Below are positions 5,704 to 11,859 of a stretch of DNA of 11,859 nt, piece after piece; within the stretch, counting starts at the first letter, position 1, and every line of letters begins with the position of its first letter. The stretch lies in NCBI GenBank assembly GCA_964384625.1, contig CAYLNH010000231.1:1-11859 (forward strand), in the 5' to 3' direction. The translations under genes were made by a program, and so were the position numbers. This DNA is from CAYLNH01 sp964384625 (lineage in GTDB: Bacteria > Verrucomicrobiota > Lentisphaeria > JABSQK01). Below the pieces are notes generated by a model. That model worked only from the letters and a program-made list of their open reading frames with translations, made no database searches and was not told the DNA's origin.

Positions 5704-7131
5704 GTGGCGACGCTTGGCAAAATCCTGAGCCGGACAACGGAGTTCTTTCGACCCGAACGCAAGGTCTCGTCCAAATGGATGTGGTTGGTGTTGGCGCCGT
5801 TGACGGCCCATCGCAAGGGGAAGCGCATCTTCTACGACGGCCCCGCCGTCTACAACTACCCCGGCCGCCGCATGCGCGGCTATCGCTCGCCGAACGTGAT
5901 GATCAGCATCTGGATTCACGCCGCCATGAACATCTGGCTGACGGTGTACGGCCGGTATTTCATCCTGCTGACCGCCGCGTTCAGCATTGTCGGGGTGACC
6001 ACGATTCTGATGCCGGCATATATCCTCTCGGTCGGGCTGGTCTCTCTCTTTCTCGTGGACATCGTGTATGGCTGGTACTACCGGCCGAAGCTCGCCATCA
6101 AGCGGGAGTTGCCGGTACTCGGGACGGTCGGCGCCGACTTGCCGGTTGCGTACCGCGTGCGCAATCGCGGCCGGCGATCGTGCTGGAGCCTCTTCGTTGA
6201 CGTCTTGCCGGGCATGGACCAGGAATGGGTGCAGGGCGTCCCCTGGATTCGCGATCTGGGGCCTGATGCGGAAGTTACGCTGGAGACTACGCTGCGGATC
6301 CATCGTCGCGGCCGGCATGACATCCCGGTCTGTCTGGTCAGCTCGGCCTTTCCGTTCGGACTCTGGCGCTGGGGCAGCCGTGCCGCGCCGAATGCGCCGG
6401 TTTATATCTTCCCGCAGTATGAACCGCTGGCAGCCCTGGACCTGCCGCCGGGCGGCCGCTCGCACCGCGGACACGCCGTCATTGCGTCTACCGCAAATGA
6501 ATCGGTCGAATTCATGGGCCTCCGCGAGTACCAGTACGGCGACAACCCGCGGCTCATCCACGCACTCTCCTGGGCGCGCCTGCAGCAGCCGGTGGTCAAG
6601 GAATTCCGTGAAGAATACATGACGCGGACGGCGATCGTCGTGGACGTGCTCTGTTCGAAACGCGGCTATTACGCGCGCCTGATCAAGCGGGACAACCCGC
6701 AACTGGAAGCGTTGGCGTCGCTGGCCGCGGCTGTCGCCGACAACCTCTGCCGCCGCAATCACCTGGTCGACTTCTTCCTTGCCGGCTCTCTGCCGGACGA
6801 TGTTCCGCCAATGGTGCCGGGCACGCGCGGCGCCGGCCAGCTGGAGGAGATCCTCAAAGTGGTCGCCGCCATTGAGGAGTCCGCCGACGAGGAGTTTCAG
6901 GGCTTGCCGCAAGAGCAGTTGCAGCGGATGGAGGACGTCCGTTCGGCAGTCGTCATCCTGCCGCGGCTGGACGGACAGCGGAAGGCATTCCTCGAGGACC
7001 TGGCGGCGCGCGGCGTTGCCCTCAAGGTAATCGTCATCGGCGGGGATCGACCGGCCGCCGAGGATTCTGACATCCCCATCATCCATCTCACTGTGGACGA
7101 CGTTCTCGCGGGCGAAGTGAAGCAGCTCTGA
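5704..7131 (+). CDS. DUF58 domain membrane-associated protein
   Basis: A 475-residue protein. Residues 1-63 are a cytoplasmic lead. Two transmembrane segments at about 86-103 and 105-124 are followed by a beta-rich region (about 127-240). The DUF58 signature EFMGLREYQYGDNPRLIH spans 269-286 and is followed by the usual W-R-Q-V-EF pattern. A Rossmann/vWA-like part follows, starting TAIVVDVLCS. In canonical DUF58 proteins this strand often ends in a DxS-type metal-binding motif; here it reads DVLCSKRG, so the metal site may be altered. DUF58 proteins often accompany MoxR ATPases and transglutaminase-like proteins, but neither is visible here. The start is GTG at 5704, with GAGG (5693-5696) 7 nt upstream; an in-frame TTG at 5623 would overlap the carrier gene and has no site. 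The role is unknown; the pairing with an acyl carrier suggests envelope work. Confidence 0.88.
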   Translation: MATLGKILSRTTEFFRPERKVSSKWMWLVLAPLTAHRKGKRIFYDGPAVYNYPGRRMRGYRSPNVMISIWIHAAMNIWLTVYGRYFILLTAAFSIVGVTTILMPAYILSVGLVSLFLVDIVYGWYYRPKLAIKRELPVLGTVGADLPVAYRVRNRGRRSCWSLFVDVLPGMDQEWVQGVPWIRDLGPDAEVTLETTLRIHRRGRHDIPVCLVSSAFPFGLWRWGSRAAPNAPVYIFPQYEPLAALDLPPGGRSHRGHAVIASTANESVEFMGLREYQYGDNPRLIHALSWARLQQPVVKEFREEYMTRTAIVVDVLCSKRGYYARLIKRDNPQLEALASLAAAVADNLCRRNHLVDFFLAGSLPDDVPPMVPGTRGAGQLEEILKVVAAIEESADEEFQGLPQEQLQRMEDVRSAVVILPRLDGQRKAFLEDLAARGVALKVIVIGGDRPAAEDSDIPIIHLTVDDVLAGEVKQL

Positions 7132-7342
7132 ACGGCCCGGGAACAGCCGCGGCGTGGCGGGAGTCCCGGCTTCGGGGACCGTTGATGCAGCGCGCATCCG
7201 GTTGCGTCTCGGCGCCTGCAGGGCTGTGGTTCCCCGACCGGGAACAACTAGTTGCGCATACGGTTCTGTGTGCATCGCCGTTGGCGCTGAAGGAGGGTCA
7301 GTCAAACGGCCCAAACACGTCTTCCGTCAGCGCCACTGCAGG
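7132..7342. other. Intergenic region between convergent genes, with several hairpins
   Basis: This 211-nt stretch lies between the stop codons of the plus-strand DUF58 gene and the minus-strand secreted protein gene. I see no convincing gene. It holds a 5-bp stem (7163-7167 with 7175-7179), a 6-bp stem GTTCCC/GGGAAC (7229-7234 with 7240-7245), the palindrome CAACTAGTTG (7245-7254) and the long stem listed separately. None has a classical U-tract. Confidence 0.5.
7282..7335 (+). terminator. Long imperfect stem-loop in the 3' region of the DUF58 transcript
   Basis: TGGCGCTGA (7282-7290) is perfectly complementary to TCAGCGCCA (7327-7335). After one mismatch the stem continues with GGAGGGT (7292-7298) against GTCTTCC (7319-7325), using three G-U wobbles that pair only in plus-strand RNA. 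The loop is about 20 nt. It could end or protect the plus-strand transcript before the convergent gene, which stops at 7343. The lack of a U-tract argues against a simple intrinsic terminator. Confidence 0.4.
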
Positions 7343-9031
7343 CTAGCGGTTCGCCGGCCGTTTCGGCGCTTTCGGATCGAACCATTGCTCCCAGGTCGGC
7401 GACAGACAGCCCGGGACGCCCTGGAGGTCGATGGTCAGCGGCAGGTCCTGGTAGCGGTAGTTCGGGCCCTTCTCGGTAATCATGCGAGTGGCACTGCCGA
7501 CCGACGGCCGCAAGTGCCAGATCTTGCCGTCGAGACCGGCCGGGACGGTGACAGTCTGCTGGCCGCTGCGGCCGTAGACCATCGCCGGTACACGATCCGG
7601 CGCACAGATCTCGAGTTTTACGACGTCCGTCTCCTGGTCCGCCGCGACGCGGACTTTGAATGTCTTCGTTCCCTGCGGCACAAAGAAATACCAGTTGCGC
7701 GGGGCGCACGCGGTGAACCGGAACCGGCTCCAGTCGCCTTCCTTCTTGCCGAGTAACACCATCGGGACGGCCGGGTAGGTGTAGGACATCCAACGCTCAA
7801 CGCCGGCGATGGACACGGTAGTGACGCCTTTGGCCGGCTTCAGCGTATGCGTCGGGTGCCCGTCTTTGTTGTGCAGGTGGTGCATTGCGACCTTCTCGTC
7901 AACCAGCGTTTTGCCGTCGGGTCCGGTGATCCTGACGTCGGCCGGCGCGGCATCCTTGCCCTCGCGCGGCAGATAGGTACCGACGCGGAACTTCAATTCT
8001 TTGCCCTCTGGATTCCAGAGCGCATACGTCGCGTCCCCCAGCACTTCGATGCCGTCGGGATCGCCGATCGACGGACACGGCGACCAGTGCTGCAGGCCGG
8101 GCCATTCTGTTTTCAGCACGTCGGTTTTGGCCGACTGGAAGAACGGGTATTCGTCGTACAGCTCGACACTGGGCGCCTTTCCGAGTTTCGGGTTGAACCA
8201 TTCTTCCGGGCTGCGCGCCAGGTACGGCGGCACGCCGTCCAGACTGAAGTTGATGTTGGAGTACTGATGCGAGTCGCCGAGGCTGACTTCGAGGCACCAG
8301 AAGCGGCCGGCAGCGCCGGGTTCGACTTCCACGTCGACCTTCATATCCTGCCGGTAGTTCTTGCCCTGGGGCGCCTGCGGCGGCTGCCCCCAGAGCGCCC
8401 GAATGCGCTGGCCGCGGGGGGTGATGATGAAGTAGCCCCAGTCCTCACGCTGCGACATACAGCGGTCGGCGCGCATGGCGGTGCAGGAGAACTTACGCGT
8501 CTTTTTCGGCACCCAGAACCACCAGCGCCGCGGCACCGACGCCTGAAGCACCAGCTGGCCTTCTTTCTCGTAGAACGCCGGCCGGCGCGTGATCGGCTTG
8601 CCGCGTTTGTTCTTCCTGCCGGTATCGATCCTGCGGTCCACATCCATCAGATGCCGGCGCGGCACCCCGGTCCAGGCGACGGATTGCTTGAGCGAACACC
8701 AGATCCAGACGTTGTCCGTGGTGTGCAGCCGATAAACGCCGGGCGTGCCCCGCGGTACGTTCAGGGTGATCTTCGACTCTTCCCACTGGTGTTCGCCGTC
8801 AGCCAGAATCTTCTCGCCCGGACCGACCAGCCGGAGTTTGGTTTTCTTGCGGGTCCACTTCTTGATCCCCCATTGCATCACGTGGACTTTGATGGTGAAC
8901 GCCTTGCCGTCCGGATTGTTGAAGTACGTCGTCGGCGTATAGCTGATGAAGTGTCCCCAATCGCCGATGGCGGTTTCGGCGATTGCGGCGAAAGCTGTCA
9001 GCAAAGCTGCCAGGCATAGCGTGTATCTCAT
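7343..9031 (-). CDS. Secreted protein of unknown function with an internal duplication
   Basis: 562 residues. Residues 1-18 are a signal peptide ending AIA. The rest is rich in Trp, Tyr, Pro and beta-strand patterns and falls into two diverged copies of one module. Copy A spans about 36-282 and copy B about 337-554. Matching pairs in the same order are NPDGKAFTIKV (39-49) and NPEGKELKFRV (340-350); LRLVGPGEKILAD (66-78) and VRITGPDGKTLVD (366-378); RRWWFWVPKKTRKF (168-181) and RNWYFFVPQGTKTF (445-458); GVPPYLARSPEEWFNPK (266-282) and GVPGCLSPTWEQWFDPK (538-554). I see no catalytic motif. Beta-sandwich modules for binding carbohydrate or other proteins are the most likely reading, as inference. 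The start is ATG 9031 with AAGGAG 9-10 nt upstream (complement of 9041-9046). The neighbouring esterase-propeller gene, also secreted and on the same strand, may share its substrate. I do not recognise the family. Confidence 0.88.
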   Translation of the reverse strand: MRYTLCLAALLTAFAAIAETAIGDWGHFISYTPTTYFNNPDGKAFTIKVHVMQWGIKKWTRKKTKLRLVGPGEKILADGEHQWEESKITLNVPRGTPGVYRLHTTDNVWIWCSLKQSVAWTGVPRRHLMDVDRRIDTGRKNKRGKPITRRPAFYEKEGQLVLQASVPRRWWFWVPKKTRKFSCTAMRADRCMSQREDWGYFIITPRGQRIRALWGQPPQAPQGKNYRQDMKVDVEVEPGAAGRFWCLEVSLGDSHQYSNINFSLDGVPPYLARSPEEWFNPKLGKAPSVELYDEYPFFQSAKTDVLKTEWPGLQHWSPCPSIGDPDGIEVLGDATYALWNPEGKELKFRVGTYLPREGKDAAPADVRITGPDGKTLVDEKVAMHHLHNKDGHPTHTLKPAKGVTTVSIAGVERWMSYTYPAVPMVLLGKKEGDWSRFRFTACAPRNWYFFVPQGTKTFKVRVAADQETDVVKLEICAPDRVPAMVYGRSGQQTVTVPAGLDGKIWHLRPSVGSATRMITEKGPNYRYQDLPLTIDLQGVPGCLSPTWEQWFDPKAPKRPANR

Positions 9032-9206
9032 TCCCTAGTACTCCTTTAATCTCTACCTACGTCTCTTCCTAAGTCCTCTTGCGCGGTCGAGACGACTGCG
9101 GCCACGGTTGGATGGCTGCGCCATCAGCGTGAGCAGGGAGGCTCACGGCACAGCCGGAAACCAGCAAAGGCGCAATCCCAATCAACCATTCTTCCATTTC
9201 ACCAAT
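9032..9206 (-). other. 175-nt gap with two tight adjacent hairpins, possible dispersed repeat or small ORF
   Basis: Stem 1 is GATGGC (9111-9116) with GCCATC (9120-9125), loop TGC. Two nucleotides on, stem 2 is CGTGAGC (9128-9134) with GCTCACG (9141-9147), loop AGGGAG. The pair could be a structured RNA element in the mRNA joining the two minus-strand genes, or a REP-like dispersed repeat. A minus-strand ORF (9197 to 9069, 42 residues) crosses it and has a lipobox-like LLVSGC; its ribosome-binding site is weak, so it is not called as a gene. No clear promoter is seen for the gene at 9031 apart from its own ribosome-binding site. Confidence 0.4.
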
Positions 9207-11387
9207 TCACTCTTTCGCCTGCATGCGAAAATGTTTGGCCGGGTCGACAATGACGAACCGCGGGTGAAACGGGTATTTGTCGCGCATCGCATACGGCCGG
9301 ACCGGGTCGATACCTTTGATGCTGAAGACAAATGCCACCATGTACAGTTTGCCGTCCCTGCCGACGGACAGGCTGTGGACTTCGTTGATGCGGCGTTTGC
9401 CCTCGACGACGATCGGACCGTAATGCTTCCACTCTTTCTTGTCGATATTGTAACTGACCAGATGCGTGACGCCGCCCCACGCCGTGTTGGGCGTGTACCA
9501 GATGGTGCGGTCATGCATGGCCAGCGTGCAGGAGGCGGCGCGCAAGCCATAACGCATCTCCAGTCCCGGCGGCCGCAAGCGGTGCAACGCTTCGATCCGC
9601 GCTTTGCCGCCGGCTTGCTTCGGCGGATAGAAGCGCATCAGCATCTCGTCGAAACTGCGAACCATATAGAAACACTGGTCTTTCTCGTTCCAGATCGACA
9701 GATGAATGGCGCTCTTGTGCCACTGCTTCTTCATCTTCTCGTCGGCGTCTTTGAGTTCGACCGGGTCGGGCATGTCGGGGCGGAAGGTGCGGAACTTTTT
9801 TGTTTTCGGATCGTATTCCCAGAAGGAGCACCCGGGCGGGCGGCCGCCGTAGACGCGACCGTCTTCGGTGAACATCAGGCACAACCCGCGCGGCCACGGG
9901 TAAGGAGATCCTTGGTGGGGAAAGCCAAGGACCTCCTCCTTGCGTGTCTTCGGGTCGAAGCACGTCAGGAGCCCCTTCACGTTCGTGTGGCCGTACATCA
10001 GTTTCTTGTTGTAGTCGTAGCCGGCGCACAGCAGACCGTCCTTCGTGATCGTCCGGCCGAGGTTTTCGATCTTGCCGGTCTGCCGGTGAATGGCCAGCCA
10101 GTAGCCGCCGGTGTAGACTTCGTCGTGCAGCCGGTGGGCGTCCGTCGTGGCGCAATAGATCACGTCACCATCTTCGAACATGTTCGAGTGGATCTTGCCC
10201 TCCGGCACGCCGTCCGACAGCTCGGTCAGCTTCTCACCGACCACCTGACCGAGGTCCGCGACGTGATCGACCTTGTCGTGCTTCGGGCTGTAGCGGAAGA
10301 CCTGCGCGTGGTGAATGCCGGAATGCGAGCTGATGCTGAACCAGGTGTTGTCGTCGCTGTCGGTGATGATCCCCTGCCACTGTCCGTCGAGATACGGGTA
10401 GTCGTGAAAGTCGAAACTGCGGGCTTTGACATACGGCTTCTGCTCCTCCTGCGGCGTGAACAGCGGGTGATACGCCGGCGGTTCCCAGCGGCCGACAATC
10501 TGCGGCTTGCCCTTGAGATAGCCGAGTTTTGCCAGCCAGACGTCGGTCAGTTGAAGCGTTTTGACAATCTGTTTCGGCTTGCCGTAGTTCGGCACGATGA
10601 ACGCATGGCCCCAGTCCTTCATGCGATGGTACTTGATCTTGCCCTGGGCCCGCCGGACTTTCTTGTGGAAGGCGTCGGCGTGCTGAACCGGGACAACACC
10701 GTCGTCGACACCGTGGATCAACAAGATCGGCGGCAGTCCCTTTTTGACGTGGGCAATCGGCGAGACGCGCCCGGCTCGAACGTCCCAGCTTTCGGTCTTC
10801 GGCGTATCCGGGGTCGGTGCGATGCCGGCATGGTTCTTCATCCATTTCAGTCCCACCAGGTCCACGCAGGGATTCAGCAGGACGGCGGCATGCGGCGGGG
10901 TGAACGGTTTGTCGTCGGGCCCCATGGACAACGCCAGTGCCGCCGCCAGATGGCCGCCGGCGGAATCGCCGGCGACGGCAATACGCCTGGGGTCCACGCC
11001 CAACTCTTTCGCGTGGGCCCGAATGTAGTCCAACGCATCACGGCAATCCGCCAGGCAGTCGGGGATGCGCACCGTCGTCTTCTTACTGACCAGACGATAT
11101 TCCATGTTGATCGCAACCATGCCGCGCCGGGCCAGGTAGCGGCACATGTGCGCCATATTCGCCGGCCCCGGCGCCCCCCAGCCGCCGCCGTGAATCACGA
11201 GAATCGCGGGCAACGGGGACTGCGGCTTCTGACGGGGCGTGTACACATGCAGCTGCAGCTCCGTCGTGCCGACCGTCTTGTAGGTGATCTTCCGGGGTTT
11301 CGTATCGAGATCGATCAGTTGCTCATAGGTAATCTCGCCGGCCCAACCGCCGACGGCGAGCAGCAACGCGATCCAAGCAAGCTTCAT
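9207..11387 (-). CDS. Secreted BD-FAE/HSL-like esterase fused to a propeller-like C-terminal half
   Basis: 726 residues. Residues 1-16 are a signal peptide ending GWA. Residues about 35-290 are an alpha/beta hydrolase: the oxyanion-hole motif HGGGW at 66-70, the nucleophile elbow GDSAGG at 140-145 (Ser142), acid Asp229 in HGVDDGVVP, and His261 in DWGHAF. This matches carbohydrate esterase/acyl hydrolases of the BD-FAE and hormone-sensitive-lipase type. Residues about 320-726 repeat a pattern of strands and turns such as CFDPKTRKEEVLG, FWEYDPKTKKFRTF and SYNIDKKEWKHYG, each about one blade, suggesting a beta-propeller of the Kelch or SMP-30-like kind. The start is ATG 11387 with GGGAG about 8 nt upstream. 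Inferred role: removal of acyl groups from a polysaccharide or other external ester, with the propeller binding the target. A lyase or lactonase role for the propeller is not excluded. Confidence 0.9.
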   Translation of the reverse strand: MKLAWIALLLAVGGWAGEITYEQLIDLDTKPRKITYKTVGTTELQLHVYTPRQKPQSPLPAILVIHGGGWGAPGPANMAHMCRYLARRGMVAINMEYRLVSKKTTVRIPDCLADCRDALDYIRAHAKELGVDPRRIAVAGDSAGGHLAAALALSMGPDDKPFTPPHAAVLLNPCVDLVGLKWMKNHAGIAPTPDTPKTESWDVRAGRVSPIAHVKKGLPPILLIHGVDDGVVPVQHADAFHKKVRRAQGKIKYHRMKDWGHAFIVPNYGKPKQIVKTLQLTDVWLAKLGYLKGKPQIVGRWEPPAYHPLFTPQEEQKPYVKARSFDFHDYPYLDGQWQGIITDSDDNTWFSISSHSGIHHAQVFRYSPKHDKVDHVADLGQVVGEKLTELSDGVPEGKIHSNMFEDGDVIYCATTDAHRLHDEVYTGGYWLAIHRQTGKIENLGRTITKDGLLCAGYDYNKKLMYGHTNVKGLLTCFDPKTRKEEVLGFPHQGSPYPWPRGLCLMFTEDGRVYGGRPPGCSFWEYDPKTKKFRTFRPDMPDPVELKDADEKMKKQWHKSAIHLSIWNEKDQCFYMVRSFDEMLMRFYPPKQAGGKARIEALHRLRPPGLEMRYGLRAASCTLAMHDRTIWYTPNTAWGGVTHLVSYNIDKKEWKHYGPIVVEGKRRINEVHSLSVGRDGKLYMVAFVFSIKGIDPVRPYAMRDKYPFHPRFVIVDPAKHFRMQAKE

Positions 11388-11594
11388 ACGGTATCTCCCT
11401 GTTTTTCAGTTGGCCGCTCTCCCCCATCTATCGGACCTGCTCCGGCACCGGGAAGTTCCGGGATACGTCAACTTTTGCGGTCTGCAAACCGCTGTATTTT
11501 AGCATGATCTCAAGATTAAGTAAAGGACATTCGGCGCCGTGAAGGAATGCGTCATTGCCGGGTGAATCGCCGGCCGGAGGGGCAGACGGCGGGG
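11388..11594. other. Intergenic region upstream of the esterase-propeller gene
   Basis: 207 nt between two minus-strand genes. It is more AT-rich around 11470-11525 than the surrounding DNA, in keeping with a promoter. Apart from the promoter candidate and the small stem at 11477-11492 I see no gene or repeat. Confidence 0.5.
11496..11524 (-). promoter_or_regulatory. Sigma-70-like promoter for the esterase-propeller gene
   Basis: Read on the minus strand, TTTACT (complement of 11519-11524) is 17 nt before TAAAAT (complement of 11496-11501), four and five matches to the consensus hexamers. Transcription would begin near 11488 and give a leader of about 100 nt. A 5-bp stem GCGGT/ACCGC (11477-11481 with 11488-11492) sits at the predicted start, where a regulator could bind. 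Confidence 0.45.
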
Positions 11595-11859
11595 CTATTC
11601 TTTCCGGAAGCCTGCCGCGATCTCGGTGAGGCCTTCGTCGCCTTTTCCCAGGAGTGCTTGGAGGCGTTCGATCTCTTCTTTGACCTTCCAGGCGCTCTCG
11701 AAGTTGCCCTTCTTGCTGTAGTAGGTCTTGGCGCTTTCGAGTTTCTTGATGTGGCGTTCGACCAGAATCTTGAGGCGTTCCCGGTACTTCGCCTCGATCT
11801 TGTTGACTTGACAGTGCCGAGTTCTTCGGTCATTTCCCAAAGGGACCATGTAACGCCTG
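11595..11859 (-). CDS. Coiled-coil protein, C-terminal part or small complete ORF (partial at window edge)
   Basis: Read right to left, the frame is open from the window edge to a stop at 11595. An ATG at 11849 would give 84 residues; the frame also stays open to the edge, so the gene may begin outside. From VNKIEAKYRERL onward it is a strongly charged amphipathic helix: LKILVERHIKKLESA, YYSKKGNFESAWKVKEEIERLQ, then a short polar tail. The GNFESAWKVKEE turn resembles the helix pairs (GDLEGA-type) found at the ends or middles of many planctomycete and lentisphaeral proteins. Residues 1-15 (MVPLGNDRRTRHCQV) do not look coiled-coil-like, while the next frame gives MTEELGTV just before the helix. 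A 5-bp direct repeat TTGACTTGAC (11803-11812) lies at the junction, so a frameshift or a wrong start is possible. The function is unknown. Confidence 0.6.
   Translation of the reverse strand, partial: RRYMVPLGNDRRTRHCQVNKIEAKYRERLKILVERHIKKLESAKTYYSKKGNFESAWKVKEEIERLQALLGKGDEGLTEIAAGFRKE

Noticed and set aside
5578..7314. 578-residue open frame on the minus strand
   Set aside because: Antisense to the DUF58 gene; low-complexity Arg/His/Gln-rich composition and no recognisable domain.
7847..9019. 390-residue open frame on the plus strand
   Set aside because: Antisense to the duplicated secreted protein, whose internal repeat and signal peptide show that its frame is the coding one.
9108..11507. 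799-residue open frame on the plus strand
   Set aside because: It lies antisense to the esterase-propeller gene, which has clear hydrolase motifs, a signal peptide and a ribosome-binding site. The long antisense frame is a by-product of GC-rich codon use.

Overview
This GC-rich window carries a dense set of bacterial genes with no rRNA, tRNA, transposase or CRISPR array. Several traits suggest a PVC-superphylum bacterium (Planctomycetota, Lentisphaerota or Kiritimatiellota). These are small exported proteins that join a charged coiled coil to a thioredoxin-like fold, large secreted proteins with no obvious family, a secreted BD-FAE-like esterase fused to a propeller-like domain, and a coiled-coil tail with spacing often met in that group. 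The placement is inferred from protein style, not from a marker gene.

Left part, plus strand (1-5328): the last codons of an upstream gene, then hflX (ribosome-associated GTPase, TTG start). It is followed by two tandem exported proteins, each exactly 309 residues long. Each has a signal peptide, a long charged coiled coil and a thioredoxin/TlpA-like domain in which the CxxC active site is gone. A GT-C type multi-pass membrane protein (ArnT/GT39-like) follows, and its start codon overlaps the preceding gene by 14 nt. Gaps of 55 and 40 nt and the overlap suggest one transcription unit.

Middle, plus strand (5406-7131): a small acyl carrier protein with the phosphopantetheine serine, then a DUF58 membrane-associated protein. 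A 211-nt intergenic stretch holding a long stem-loop separates this block from convergent genes.

Right part, minus strand (11859 back to 7343): the C-terminal end of a coiled-coil protein at the window edge, a secreted alpha/beta hydrolase fused to a propeller-like C-terminal half, and a secreted 562-residue protein built from two diverged copies of one module. A 175-nt gap with two tight hairpins lies between the last two. A reasonable sigma-70 type promoter precedes the hydrolase gene.

I see no defence system or mobile element. The most unusual features are the pair of cysteine-less thioredoxin-fold/coiled-coil proteins, the internally duplicated secreted protein, the esterase-propeller fusion, the ACP-DUF58 pairing, and several palindromes in intergenic DNA.
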